Positions 1 to 31,290 of a DNA stretch of 64,000 bases are shown piece by piece. Made by a program: the position numbers and the translations under genes. Origin of the DNA: Chondrilla cf. caribensis (taxonomy: Eukaryota > Porifera > Demospongiae > Chondrillida > Chondrillidae); NCBI GenBank assembly GCA_964020155.1, contig OZ026549.1, forward strand, positions 552,633 through 616,632, given 5' to 3'. Positions within the stretch are counted from its first letter, which is position 1; each line of letters starts with the position of its first letter. The notes under the pieces were generated by a model. The model ran no database searches and was not told the DNA's origin. It was given only the letters and a program-made list of their open reading frames with translations.

Positions 1-371
1 TGAGTGTCAGCGCAGTAGCTGCTATTTGCTACATGTGGGCATGTGAACAGTATATTTGGGTACATTTTGGTATCCACGAAGCGTGCTAACATATGAAGTG
101 TACACCATACACAGTGTAGTACAGTGTATGAAGTGTATATGTAGCATTCCTATAGTGTACATATGCTTTACATACGTACATATGTGTCTACATAACCGTA
201 CTGTGCAATGGTTGAAGTGTACATGTGGTACCTACGTACATAGTGTACACAATATTATGATGTACACATATATTTAGTATGTGTGTGTACTCCACGTCAT
301 GTGTGTGTGCTCTACACATTGCTATACTCACACATGTTCAATGTATTCCCAATTCTGGTATTGCCGTGCAG
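1..371. other. Furry intron, no gene seen
   Basis: TGTA/GTAC-rich intronic DNA before the first visible Furry exon; no exon or RNA gene recognised. Confidence 0.6.
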
Positions 372-17905
<17,534 letters not shown>

Positions 17906-20900
17906 TCATTTATCTTTCTTCTTCTTGGTCATATCCACTGCTGTGTACAATTGTTCAGGATCTGTAAGAGGTTCATCCTCTTTTTCCTCAGTGCTTGATG
18001 GTGGATCACAAGTCGGCCCTCCAGTGTGATACATTTCTTGCTCTTTGTTGTTTTTCTTCTTTCCTTTGTTCTTCTTCTTGGACTTGTCAGGTACAGTATA
18101 GATGGCGTCCACAAGATCTGTTGCCTCTTGGCTCTCTACTTCCTGTTTGGGTTCGGCTGTAGTGTTGTTTGGTCCAGAGTCCAGGTTGTGATAGTCTGCA
18201 GATATTGGTCCCAGACCTGTAGTCTCCACTCCTGGTTGGGTGGTGTTTTCCGTCACTGTGTTGTCATAACAGTCCTGGAGTTGTTTCATGGGTTTATCGA
18301 CATCGTCATATAGAGCTCCTACGTCGTCTTCCACTATAGGCCTATTAACATCCCCAGGTGGTTCTCCAACAGTACTGTAGTACACAGTTTCAGGTTTGCT
18401 GTCTTCCACTGTATCACAGTGACCCAAAACATCATTGTAAACCTGTACTGTATGTGATTTGTTCTTAGCTCTCTTCTTGTGTTTGATCAAAATCACCACA
18501 ACGATTATCACCAGGATCATCAGGATGAGTACAATGATTGCAGCTGCCACTACACCTATTATTGCTGGTATTGGAGGACCTGCAGTATTAGTATGGAAGA
18601 AGTATTGTGTGTGATAATGCAATACATTATAATTTAGTATATTATGTATATATTGAGAGAGTTATTTGTATATTGTTTATGTGATATTGTTTACTATAGA
18701 ATAATTGGGAGAAATGACTATAACAGTATTGAGTGGCTTCCTCTACACATGTTTTATGATTGAGGTTGTGCATGTATTTTCTGAAACATACTTGAGTGTG
18801 AGAGTTTACCACATAGTATAAATCAATTTGTTGTTATTGGCACATATTGACAAGAGAATAAAATAGCAATCTGTTATTATTTCTCACCTGGAGTGGTGGA
18901 GTCACTACTTTGAGAAGTGTTACTTGGACTTGGGTTGCTCTCTGTATGGAAGGGTAAAAACTGGTAGCCATACAAGTGTCAGGCTGCATGTTGGGTGTTA
19001 CTAGTCTGTGTATGTGTACATATGTACAGTATCCAGACCTGAGGGTGGTAATACCCACAGGTGTTGTGCTTGGTGTAGAATTGTTCATGTGGTAGTGTGT
19101 GTTACGGTAGTCTGTAATTGATCAGAAGTAGCATCAGTTGGCATACCGGTCATAGTAGTTGTCATGCTGGTGGTAGTAGTTGATGTGCTGGTTGTAGGAG
19201 ATGGTGTGCTGGTTGTAGGAGATGGTGTAGATGTCCCTGGTGACTCTAATTAATGAAGCATAACATTCCTATAAAATGTGAATTAATGTAATAGGACATC
19301 ACTCTCAATACCTGTATGTGTATCCTAAATGTAACTCACTTGTACTCTCCACTGTTGGGTTGTGTACATAGCTTGTTATATGTTGACTTCCTCTCCCACT
19401 TCCAGCTGGATTGGCAGCTACCACTCTGATGATGTTGTATGTCTGTCCTCTCTTTAGTCCTGTTAAGTTGTAGTAGTTGACGTTGTTTTTAGTGTTGATA
19501 TCTTGTGGTGTTCTATTTTGTGTAAAGTATTTGATGATGTAATGTCTTATGTCTCCATTAGGTTCTCTAGGTGGTATCCAGTTTAGTTCAATCCCATCAG
19601 CAAACACTCTAGTTATAGTGAGGTGTCTTGGAGCAGATGAATCTGTGAACAACATGCATACATACAGTATAAATGTAAAGTTCATAATCCTGTAACGAGA
19701 GGTACAGTGTAATACTGCATGTGCATATACTCTGTGTTGTGGTGGTAACTTGCTTCGTTCCTTTGTAGTAACCTCCATCACAGCTGGTGACGGATTCCTT
19801 CTTCTATCACTACCTCCACCAAGTCCCCATGCTGTAATCCTGTACTTAGCACCAGGTACTAGTGAGGAGAATGTTTTTGATGATACCTTACCATTTTGCC
19901 CATACTCTCCTACTACTGGTAGTCCAAGGTCCAGTCTGTGATATCCAATGATAACCCTCTCAATACCACTAGGTATGGTACCAATGTTCACATTGATACT
20001 GGTATCAGTACTCATTGTACCAGTTATAGAGACATCAGGGAGGGTACCTAATATATTGTACGAACATTATGTAGTTGATTTGACTAAAATGTTACATACA
20101 TGTGGATACATAATTTATACAGTGGATACAGCATATTTTGAACAAACCTTCCACATATGAATTTCAAAATATAAACATTGCATGAAACCATCAAATTTCC
20201 GAATAGTTGACCTACAGGTTAAGTCCTACAAGTTGGTGGTGAGTCCCTGATTGATATTATCATAGTGTTGTATTGATATTACCAATCTTTAAATATCCTT
20301 CTCCATCTCAATGGACCTTCACCACAATTGTTAGCACATGGAAGGTATCCTTTTTGCAACATAGCCTACGACGGTCTCACCTTTCATTACAGATACAGTG
20401 CATAAGCACATTCACATTTTGAAATTAATTAAAAATTCATGCCATGTTGCAGTTTAATTTGCAAAATAATTGAACCAGCTCCTGTTGCAATGTATTGTAT
20501 AATCTTTTTCGTTCTGGTAAGAGGCCTGTAGTCAAAAGACTACAAGGCGCCCAGCAGCCCTATGAAAATTTCATGCCACACAGTAATCATCTATAGAGAT
20601 TTTCAGAATATCTTAGTGTAAGGGATCCGCTAGGGTCTAACTGGAACAAAATGTGGCGGTTATTAAGGTTAATATGTACTTAACATATGAAATTGTATTT
20701 TATGATTAAGATTGTATTTGTATTCAATATAGGGATTGACATCAACGGAGTGCCAATGGCATGTGGATACCCCTGTGTGTCTAATCAGGACAAGGTGTCT
20801 GCATCACAATGGAGTTATGCAATGTATATATCTAGATTACCTTTCATTTAGTCAGTCAAATGCTATTATTGTATTTTGTGCATTGGCTATACATACACAT

Positions 20901-22468
20901 ACACTACTCACTATTGGATAGGAACAGGTAGTGGTAGATACCAGCACAATCCCCTTCAAAATTCACAAAATTGTTGAAACCTCCATTCCTTATGACTACA
21001 GCAGAATTAGATTCACTTCTGATCTGATAAACATCTCCACTAGTGTCAGTTGGTACAGGGCGTCCATGATAATTGAACTTAGCCTCTCCACTGCTCACTC
21101 TACACTCAATCCTCCCATCTCCACTATCATTGTTTGGTGGTTGTAGTTGTTGTTTGTCAGTGATGACTCTCTCATGGAGTATCAGTCTCCCATAACTGTG
21201 AACAACTTGACCACCTAGAGTACACAGTATGAAGTAGACCAGTGTATCACCATGGGTATGTACACACTGTACTAGTAATATGCACTTGCAAACACTGACC
21301 ATTAACCTTCAGTTGAAACTGTTGACTAGCTTCCCTTCCTTCCGCAGTGACAGTACAGGTGTATGTCCCTCCATCACTTGTAGAGGTTATGTTGATGGCT
21401 ATAATATTGTTGTTGATCTTTCTCCCATCATATCCTGCTTGTTCACACGGTCCATTTGGACATGTCCATTGATAGTTCATCTGTAGTCCATGTGGTATTC
21501 CACTGATTCTACAAACTAGAATAAGAGTTGTTCCTAGTGATAGAGTAGCTGGAGAGTTGATGGTTGAACTGACTGTGTATCCATCAACCACCACATTACG
21601 AGTAGTAGGAGCTGTGGAGGGAGAGAGTGTGCTGGTAGCTTTTCACTGACATATGTATGAATGTGGTGATTACAACTGTTGTTATAGGATAATAGTATTG
21701 TTGTAATTAGAACATACTGTATATCCGGAAATATTGGCGATGATTTAAATTTGGCGATTTGGTGGTCACGGAGGCAACTGCCAAATTAATATTTGTCAAC
21801 AGCTATCATGTTATCAACACACATTCTGGCAAACTGCCAAATTTTGTGACTGCCAATATTTCCGGATATACAGTATTATTTGATTTATTTACAATACATA
21901 TCTACTGTATATTGTCCAATTTCCCTCCTTTCTAGAAAAATCATCTTTGTAACTTCATCTGGTAGTAGTAAGAGAGTGAGCCCCTACATACATGTATATT
22001 GGGAGAGAGATTAACCAGTTTTGAAAGGCACAGGCATCATGCCAACAATCACCACATCAGAAGTGGTGGACACTGTGGAGTGAGAGACTGTTAGCATGCA
22101 GACTCCATGCTTAACAATGTGACTGTGTCACAGTGACAGTACCTCTTCTCATTTACTTATTTAAAATTTAGTGTGAAATAATATTGGTCATACTGGTTCG
22201 ATAAACCGAATATGTATATATGCGTATGTATCAGACCCTTCTCTCGTTTCTCACTGTTAATTTCTCACCCTCACAGCCAGTCCTCCTCTCACCCTCACAA
22301 CCAGTCCTCCTCTCACCCTCACACCACTCCCCACACCTCACAGTCTACCATTCTCTGTCCACAGTATAATCCTCACACACACTACATCTGTTCCTCACCT
22401 GATTCTCCATTAGTGGTGAACACTCCACACACCAGTAGGGCACTACAGACTATAGGTAAACTCCTCAT
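17906..22468 (-). CDS. R1: Ig/V-like/FN3-FN3 transmembrane receptor, tail type I
   Basis: Predicted cell-surface receptor of about 702 residues. Exons in transcription order: signal peptide 22468-22399 (starts MRSLPIVCS), Ig 21611-21300 (LVCRISG, W, GGTYTC), V-like 21214-20912, FN3-1 20047-19754, FN3-2 19642-19340 (ELNWIPP, YNLTGL), Ser/Thr/Pro stalk 19245-19147, extra stalk 18941-18888, TM plus tail 18579-17906. All internal exons are phase 1-1. The TM is followed by KHKKRAKNK, so the tail is cytosolic. Tail tyrosine motifs include VYNDV, VYYSTV (ITIM-like), LYDDV, DYHNL, IYTVPD and LYTAV. Oddities: the FN3-1 donor is GC (A|GCAAGT) where the paralogues have GT, and the stalk donor used by R2/R3 is mutated to CT, so a GTATGC nine bases upstream in transcript order is assumed. 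Only R1 has an intact second stalk exon. The ligand is unknown; a recognition role is inferred from the array. Confidence 0.86.
21719..21877. mobile_element. Short foldback (MITE-like) element in R1 intron 1
   Basis: Terminal inverted repeats CTGTATATCCGGAAATATTG...CAATATTTCCGGATATACAG bound about 155 bp of non-coding DNA, flanked by TA. R2 and R3 lack it at this place. The TA flank and short TIRs fit a Tc1/mariner-type non-autonomous element. Confidence 0.8.
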
Positions 22469-24297
22469 CTCACTCCGTCACTACTTCTATCAGAAGTACT
22501 CTCTGTACTGATACTGAATCCAGTGTGTCTGCATATTATGTATTTACTGTAGAATGTGGTGAGAGGAAGCACTACAGGTGTGTAATGAATGAAATCAATA
22601 TACCTTTGGGTACTTTTATCTATTCGAGTTCACTTTGCCTGTGCAAAATGTGAGGTAGAGTTGTAATGATTCAATCTACATCTTTCTTCATCAAACATGT
22701 GGTCACAGTCTTTTGTATCGTGCAAATGACTGTATGCATAGCATCAAGTGATGACAGAATTCTATGCTCACCTCTGAACGACCTGATAACCAGTTGCTGG
22801 ATCCACTCACTGTGTAGGACCAATCTGACTACTGCACCTTGCCAATGGAGGGATGGTCTAAAACTAAATTACTTTGTTACTAAGAGTGTAAAATATGCAA
22901 TAATATATAAGTATTTATTATATGTGTATATGTATATACAGTATTACATACGTATATAGCAAGATGAACCCCTTGGCCACACTTGGGATGTTTACTGGCA
23001 TTCATGTCAAAAGCTCTGTATTCACTGGTAATGTTGGCTCAGTTGTGGTGGTTGCCATATCAAGTTGTGTACCAGATAATATTTTGTTTTGAAACCTTAA
23101 AAGGTTCATCACAGGTCACACTAATAATATTATTAGAAGTTGTACAAAATGCTCCATTAGTGCAGTGTGTGTTCTCCTTATTTGGAGGTGTTGTGCTAGT
23201 GGTCACTCTGATGGACCTGGTCCCTTCAAACACCAATCAAATCTCAGATTATTTGAGCATGTGTGGTGTGTGGTTGTGGTCACGGTTATGACCTTGTTGA
23301 ATGACACTTGTATTTGTCCATTTATACATTGTATGGTTGGTCCTACCAGACTACTCTGTAGTATGGCATATTTGTACACCTCCCCACTATGATGATCCTA
23401 GTGTGACTGTATTGCTGGTCAGTACAGATACATTGAGTGGACCCATTGTGTTGTGTAGTTTATGTATATGATTTGTATAATCTGATCACACTGTAGTTCA
23501 CATGCAGCATCTCTTCTTGTTGTCTGTGCCCAAACTCCTCTTCTCAACTGATACTCACCCACTATCCTCAGTGACAGGTCTCTTCTGAGGGAGTTGGCAT
23601 TTTGTCTTTTGCATTCTTTGGAAAATTTGAATACAGCAATACTATGCCCATACTCATCACTGCCTGGTGGGTGGGCCATCCAGGTAGTTGTGTATATGTA
23701 ATATGCAGCAGTTCACAATGAATGAATGAATCAATCAATCATTATATTGATATCTTTACAGATGAGTCCAAATGGAAAAACAGACTCTCGAAAATCACAC
23801 ACACTCTTTAGTTGTGAACTCAATATGGGGATGTTCATATTGCAACTAATTCCTCTGAAACCGCCTGTTACTGCATTGCTTGTCGTGTGTGCACTGACCT
23901 GGAGAGTAGACGCTATGTAGCCTCCAGTGCTGGTACCAGTGGGTTCCCCGGTCTACTTGATGAAATACTTGTACATTCTTATGTCTTTTGCTCATATGTG
24001 TTTGAAATGCCAACTGAAAAATGAAACCAAACTTGTCACTGTCATTATCACTGTCATTGCTGGTTGTGTTGGAGGCTACATGTGTCTATTAGGTGGGTAG
24101 GGATGCGATCGATACGCTGAAGATGTGTACTGTTGTGCCAACTTTCATACATAAGCATTCACTATGTAGCAATACCTAGTCCACGCTCTCGCTCTGTGTT
24201 GGTTCTCTGTCTGTGTCAGTAGTTCTACAAGTATCAGTGTTTCTTCTACTTCACCTTTTGGCAGTATTGTGAAAGGGATACTGTGTCTTGTGTATTG

Positions 24298-24545
24298 TTG
24301 GGTACACTCCCCTATTTGGTACACTCCCCTATTTGGTACACTTCCCTGTTGGGTACACACCCCTGTTGGGTACACACCCCTGTTGGGTACACACCCCTGT
24401 TGGGTACACACCCCTGTTGGGTACACTCCCCTGTTGGGTACACTCCCCTGCTGGGTACACTCCCCTGTTGGGTACACACCCCTGTTGGGTACATGCCCTG
24501 TTGGGTACATGCCCTGTTGGGTACACTCCCCTGTTGGGTACATAA
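24298..24545. repeat. 17-bp minisatellite, about 14 copies
   Basis: GTTGGGTACACTCCCCT and GTTGGGTACACACCCCT units. A shorter version lies at 16655-16735 in the homologous block next to Furry. Confidence 0.95.
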
Positions 24546-25514
24546 TATTATTATTGCATTTGAAAATTGTCATAGAAGCCACAAAGCATTCACCACAAGT
24601 CACAACTCTGAAGCTACACAACCCCTTCCATTAGTGCAGTGTGCACTGTCTCCTCATTTGGAGATGTCGAGAGCAACAAGTGTAGTGTTCTCACCAGTAG
24701 TCACTGGATTGTCCTGACTGGGATAATTGTGACCGAAACCATCATCAATTATACCATTTTCTATCACATTAATGTGTTAGAGTATTTACCATTAATACTG
24801 TGTAATGTGTAAATGTACGTACATTGAGTATTGTTGACCCCACAATGTGAGCTGTAAACTGTATGCCTACAAATGGTCTCAACAAGGCAATCTTCACAGT
24901 TTACACTTTACATCTGCTCAATGTGCACCTAGTATGTATTCCCAAATGAATGCTGATCCATCAAATTTAGCAATTTGTATGTAAAGTATCCAGTATGACA
25001 TGCTGTACGTGCTCCTTGGGATGATCCTAGTCTGGATGCATTTATTTATTCACAGATCAGTTGTATGGACTTGTGTGTGTTGTGCAATTGATAGTAATAC
25101 AAGCTTTATGTACCAGGTGTTATTGTGTGCTAATTCCCCCATACTGGAGATATGAGTGTTGATGTATGTACGTATAGTCTATCATGTCTACAAAGATCAC
25201 TCAAAGCATGTGTTTGTCCAGAATTGTTCCCCCTGGGATACATATGCCCCAGTGACAATACATATTATTATACTTTGTTGTACAACTGGGTGAATTCATG
25301 ATAGTCACTTAAGGCAAGTGGTCTGTGTGGCAGATTACACTGTGCACACCTCTACTGCATACATGCAGTGCCGTACATGCAGTTACAGCTTATGCAATCA
25401 TGTGGACTCAATGATAGACAGATTATTATCATGATGTTACACTCATGTTTGTGTGTGCATTTACAACATAGTGTTATATATGGCTTCAAATAAATGGAAT
25501 GCAAAAAAGTGCAG

Positions 25515-25516
<2 letters not shown>

Positions 25517-25609
<93 letters not shown>

Positions 25610-25613
25610 ACAA
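25517..25613. repeat. (CA)n microsatellite downstream of R2
   Basis: CA run about 40 bp 3' of the R2 stop codon. Confidence 0.97.
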
Positions 25614-25652
25614 ACACGTCATAGGAGGAAAATGCTGTAGAGTAGTTGGCTC

Positions 25653-28600
25653 TCATTTTTCTTTCTTCTTGGTCATATCCACTGCTGTGTACAATTGTTC
25701 AGGATCTGTAAGAGGTTCATCCTCTCTTTCCTCAGTGCTTGATAGTGGATCACAAGTGGGCCCTCCAGTGTGATACATTTCTTGCTCTTTATTGTTTTTC
25801 TTCTTTCCTTTGTTCTTCTTCTTGGATTTGTCAGGTACAGTATAGATGGCGTCCACAAGATTTGTTGTCTCTTCGGTCTCTAGTTCCTGTTCATCACCGG
25901 CTGTAGTGTTGTTATGTCCGGAGTCCGGGTTGTGATAGTCTGCAGATATTGGTCCCAGACCTGTAGTCTCCACTCCTGGTTGTGTGGTGTTTTGTGTCTC
26001 ATTGTCATCATAACCGTCCTGAGGGAAAGTCCCCTGATCACACTCGAGTTGTTTCATGGGTTTATCAACATCGTCATACAGAGCTCCTACGTCGTCTTCC
26101 ACTATAACATCCCCAGGTGGTTCTTTAACAGCACTGTAGTACACAGTGGCAGGTTTGCTGTCTTCCACTGTATCGTAGTGGCCCAAAACTTCATTGTAAA
26201 CATGTACTGTATGTGATTTGTTCTTAGCTCTCTTCTTGTGTTTGATCAAAATCATCACAACGATTATCAACAGAATGGTCAGGATGAGTACAATAATTAC
26301 AACTACCACTACACCTATTATTGCTGGTATTGGAGGACCTGCAGTGTTAGTATGGAAGAAGTATTGTATGTGATAATGCAATACATTATAATTTAGTATA
26401 TTATCTGTATATTGAGAGAAGTTTTTTGTATATTGTTTATGTGATATTGTTTACTATAGAATAATTGAGAGAAATGACTATAACATTATTGAGTGGCTTA
26501 GTAAAGTGAGTAAAATAGCAATCTGTTATATCTGCAGTAGTTGAGTCGCTATTTTGGGAAGTGCTACTTGGACCCGGTTGCTCCCTATATGGAGGGGTAA
26601 TAACTGGTGGTCATACAGTGTCATGATGTATTTTGGGTGTTACCGGTCTGTGTATGTGTACATATGTACAGTATCCACACCTGAGGGTGGCAATACCTAC
26701 AGGTGTTGTACTTGGTGTAGAATTGTTCCTGTAGTAGTGTGTGTCACAGTAGTTCGTGATTGTTAAGACGTACCATTAGTTGGCATACCGGTCTTAGTAG
26801 TTGGTGTACTGATTGTCGTAGCTGGTGTGCTGGTTGTAGGAGATGGTGTGCTGGTTGTAGGAGATGGTGTGCTGGTTGTAGGAGATGGTTTGCTGGTTCC
26901 TGGTGACACTAATTGATGAAGACATGATATTATAGCTATGAAATAGTGTAATGATATACCATCCCCTATACTTCCAACTTGAACTCACTTGTACTCTCCA
27001 CTGTTGGGGTGTGTACATAACTTGTTATAGGTTGACTTCCTCTCCCACCTCCAGCTGAGTTGACAGCTACCACTTCGATGTTGTTGTAGGTCTGTCCTCT
27101 CTCTAGTCCTGTTAAGTTGTAGTAGTTGATGTTGTTTGTAGTGTTGATCTCTTGTTGAGTTCCATTTTGTGTAGTGTATTTGATGATGTAATGTCGTATG
27201 TCTCCATTAGGTTCTCTAGGTGGTATCCAGTTTAGTTCAATCCCATCATCACACACTCTAGTTATAGTGAGGTGTCTTGGATGAGATGGATCTGTCAAAT
27301 GCATAAAATGTATTGAATATGTTTCCATGTTTATATAGTAATTGCTACTGCAGTGCGTACAGTACAATCCTGCATGTACGTATACTCTGTGTTGTGGTAG
27401 TAACTTACCCTTCTCCATTGTAGTAACCTCTCTCACAGCTGGTGACCGACTCCTCCTTCTATCACTACCTCCACCAAGTCCCCATGCTGTGATCTTGTAC
27501 TTAGCACCAGGCACTAGTGAGAGGAATGTTTTTGGTGTACTTCTCCTATGATTATTCCCATACTCTCCTACTACTGGTACTCCAAGGTCCAGTCTGTGAT
27601 ATCCAATGATAACCCTATCAATAACACTACTAGGTATGGTACCAATGTTCACCTTGATACTGGTATTAGTACTGGTTGTATCAGTTATAGAGACATCAGG
27701 GAGGGTACCTATAATGTATTTATAGACATGATACGTATTTTTACATTGACTTATATTTACATTAGTATATATGCATGACATTATACAATGTATACACGAG
27801 CTCTTGACGAAACGTGGCACAGTAATCATACAGACAGTATCTCAACATTTTGCAGTGTATTCCATCCTTGCTATGGGAAGGTTATCAAGGCTGCTTAACC
27901 GTGTATAAAATTGAACTAATATTGTGCTTGTATTTCTTTGTCTCTATTGTGATTGGTATTAAAAGAGTATCCATGAAATGTGGACACTCCTATAAATATA
28001 ATATTATATTTGTCTGAAAGACCACAGCATTTCTTTTTATTAATCCACCACCTCTTTATCCACTGAGCCCTTTCATCTGCCACCATGTTTGTACATGAAC
28101 ATAATTGTGTACATAATGATGATTTGAATAATCTGCCACATGTATTACTTTGTTTCATTTTTTTGTGGATTGCAGTGGACTATTGAGAATTCAGTGTAGT
28201 ATTTGGATTACCCTATCTTTATACTCAGTGAATAATATAGTTGACTCATATATAACAAATCCTATATCCACGTGAAAAAGTTCTTGAAAAGGAAGTTCTT
28301 TAGAATGACATTGTATCTTTTCGATAAATATGATTTCAAAGTACATGCACAATACCATCATAACAAATATGTTTTTATACACTTTTCCACACCACGGTAT
28401 GTATGCATTACATTACTCACCACCAGATAGGAACAGGTAATGGTAGATACCAGCACAATCCCCTTCAAAATTCACAAAATTGTTGAAAACTCTATTTCTT
28501 ATGACTACAGTAGCAGTAGATCCACTTTTGATCTCATGAACTTCTCCACTAGTGTCAGTTGGTACATTGCGTCCATGATATGAGAACCTAGCCCCTCCAC

Positions 28601-29573
28601 TGCTCACTCTACACTCGATCCTCCCATCTTCTCTATCATTGTTTGGTGGTTGTAGTTGTTGTTTGTCAGTGATAGCTCTCTCATGGAGTATCAGTCTCCC
28701 ATAACTGTGAACAACTTGACCACCTAAAGTACACAGTATGAAGTAGACCAGTGTATCAATATGGGTATGTACACACTGTACTAGTAATATGCACTTGCAA
28801 ACACTGACCATTAACTTTCAGTTGAAACTGTTGACTAGCTTCCCTTCCTTGAGCAGTGACATTACAGGTGTATGCCCCTCCATCACTTATAGAGGTTATG
28901 TTGATGGCTATAATATTGTTGTTGATCTTTCTCCCATCATATCCTGTTTTTTGACACGGTTCATTTGGACATGTCCAGTGATAGTTAGTCCGTAGTCCAT
29001 GTGGTATTCCACTGATTCTACAAACTAGAATAAGAGTTGTTCCTAATGGTAGAGTAGCTGTAGAGTTGATGGTTGAATTGACTGTGTATCCATCAATCAC
29101 CACATTAAGAGTAGTGGGAGCTGTGGAGGGAGAGAATGTTGACATGTACATAGATTCCATGCTTAGCAATGTAACTGTGTCATGGGGACAGTACATTCCA
29201 TTTACTTTATTTATAATTTATTTTGTATAAGAATGCTTGATAAACAGTATATATACATGCATATGTATGTATAGTCGAATCAGACCCTTGCCTCATTTCT
29301 TACTGGTAAATTTATCACCCTCACAACCAGTCCTCCTCTCTCCCTCACAACCAGTCCTCCTCTCACCCTCACAACCAGTCCTCCTCTCTCCCTCACAACC
29401 AGTCCTCTCCTCACACTTACCACTCTCCCACACCTCACAGTCTACCATTCTCTGTCCACAGTATAATCCTCACACACACACACACACTACATCTGTTCCT
29501 CACCTGATTCTCCATTAGTGGTGAACACTCCACACACCAGTAGGACACTACAGACTATAGGTAAACTCCTCAT
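25653..29573 (-). CDS. R2: Ig/V-like/FN3-FN3 transmembrane receptor, tail type I
   Basis: Paralogue of R1, about 702 residues. Exons: signal peptide 29573-29504, Ig 29120-28809, V-like 28723-28421, FN3-1 27708-27409, FN3-2 27291-26989, stalk 26908-26774 (repeated TPSPTTS units), TM plus tail 26338-25653. The lengths sum to an open frame and every internal exon is a multiple of three. The Ig domain has the canonical Cys...Trp...Tyr-x-Cys pattern plus a WTCPNEPC cysteine pair. Tail motifs: VYNEV followed closely by HYDTV, VYYSAV (ITIM-like), LYDDV, GYDDN, DYHNPD, IYTVPD, LYTAV. The counterpart of R1's second stalk exon (around 26540-26590) is degenerate: it is one base shorter and its donor GT is replaced by AT, so I leave it out. 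Its 5' flank and intron 1 are nearly identical to R3, suggesting recent duplication or conversion. Confidence 0.87.
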
Positions 29574-31290
29574 CTCACTCTACCACTACTAGTATCAGAA
29601 GTACTCACTGTACTGATACTGAATCCAGTGTGTCTGCATATATGTATAATATATTTACTGTAGGATGTGGTGAGAGGAAGCACTACAAGTGTGTTATGAA
29701 TGAACATACCTTTGGGTACTTTTATATGAGTTCACTGTCCCTGTGCAAAATGGGAGGTAGAGTTGTAATGATTCCATCTACATCTTTCTTCATCAAGCAT
29801 GTGGTCATAGTCTTTTGTATCGTGCAAATGACCGTATGCATGACATTAAGTAATGATGGAATTCTATTCTCACCTCTTAACGACCTGATAACCAGTTGCT
29901 GGACCCACTCACTGTGTAGGACCAATCGGACTACTGCACCTTGCCAATGGAGGGATGGTGTATAATGAAATGACTTCATGAAAGTGTGTGATAGTTGTAA
30001 AATATTATATGAGTATATGCATATGCAGTATCACATACGTCTATAGCAAGATTAACTCCTTGGCCACAGTTGGGATGTTTACTGGCATTCGTGTCAAAAG
30101 CTCTGCATTCACTGGTAATGTTGGCTCAGCTGTGGTGGTTGCCTCACCAGGTTGTGTACCAGATAATATTTTGTTTTGAAACCTTAAAAGGTTCATCACA
30201 GGTCACACTAATAATATTATTAGAAGTTGTACAAAATGCTCCGTTAGTGCATTGTGTGTTCTCCTTATTTGGAGGTGTTGCACTAGAGGTCATCCTGATG
30301 GACCTGGACCCATCAAACGCCAATCAAATGTCAGACTATTTTGAGCATGTGTGGTGTGTGGTTGTGGTCACGGTGAAGACCTTGTTGAATGACACTTGTA
30401 TTTGTCCATTTATACATTGTATGGTTGGTCCTACCAGACTACTCTGTAGTATGGCATCTATCAATTATCCCATTTTTTGCACATTAATTACCATTAATAC
30501 TGGGTAATGTGCGAATTAATGTACACATCAAGTATTGTTGACCCCACAAGGTGAGCTGTAAACTATACACCTACAGATGGTCTCAACAAGGCAATCTTCA
30601 CAGTTTATGTTTTATATCTGCTCAATGTGCACCTAGTATGTATTCCCAAATGAGTGCTGATCCATGAATTTGCCTATCTGTATGTAAAGTATTGAGTATA
30701 ACATGCTGTACATGCTCCTTGAGATAATCCTAGTCTGGATGCATTCATTTATTCACAGATCAGTTGTATGGACATGTGTGTGTTGTGCAGTTGATGGTAA
30801 TGCTAGCTTCATATACCAGTTGTTATCAAGTGCTAATTCCCTTATACTGGAGATAGGAGTGTTTATGTATGTATAGTCTATTGTGTCTACAAAGATCACT
30901 CAAGGCATGTGTTTGTACAGAATTGTTCCCCCTGGGATATTATGTCCCAGTAACAATACATTTTATTGTACTTTGTTGTACAACTGGGTGAATTCATGAT
31001 AGTCACTTGAGGCAAGTGGTCTTTGCGGCAGGTTCCACTGTGTACACCTCTACTCAGCACTGCATACATGCAGTGCTGTACATGCAGTTACAGCTTATGC
31101 ACTCATGTGAACTCGATGATAGATAGATTATTTTCATGATGTTACACTCATGTTTGTGTGTGCATTTACAACTTAGTGTTATATATGGCTTCAAATAAAT
31201 GGAATACAGAAAAGTGCAGTTCACACACACACACGCACACGCACACGCACACGCACACACACACACACACACATGTAGAGTAGTTGACTC
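29574..31290. other. R2-R3 intergenic region
   Basis: Holds the conserved block (30040-30460) and then the shared R1-R3 downstream sequence (30480-31200), ending in a short CA/CGCA tract (31222-31272) just 3' of the R3 stop. The TTTGGGG and GTTGGG repeats seen downstream of R1 and R2 are absent. No gene recognised. Confidence 0.75.

Larger units (their letters stand above)
22469..25652. other. R1-R2 intergenic region with duplicated blocks
   Basis: Upstream of R1 and downstream of R2. Contains a block at about 22970-23450 repeated at 30040-30460 and 35240-35670. Its - strand holds broken cysteine-bearing frames (TIQCINGQIQVSF; HCTNGAFCTTSNN) and a Thr-rich piece. Then comes a block homologous to 15.87-17.7 kb (23808-25500), a 17-bp minisatellite (24298-24545) and a CA tract. 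No intact gene recognised. Confidence 0.75.

Noticed and set aside
19000..19090. Possible third Thr-rich stalk exon of R1 (NNSTPSTTPVGITT)
   Set aside because: The available donor would be phase 2, unlike every other exon, and paralogue copies are degenerate.
24145..24621. - strand frame with VPNRGVYPTGECTQQ repeats and a conserved end (RAWTRYCYI)
   Set aside because: Mostly the 17-bp minisatellite; the conserved end is short and lacks a supported splice context, so not called a gene.
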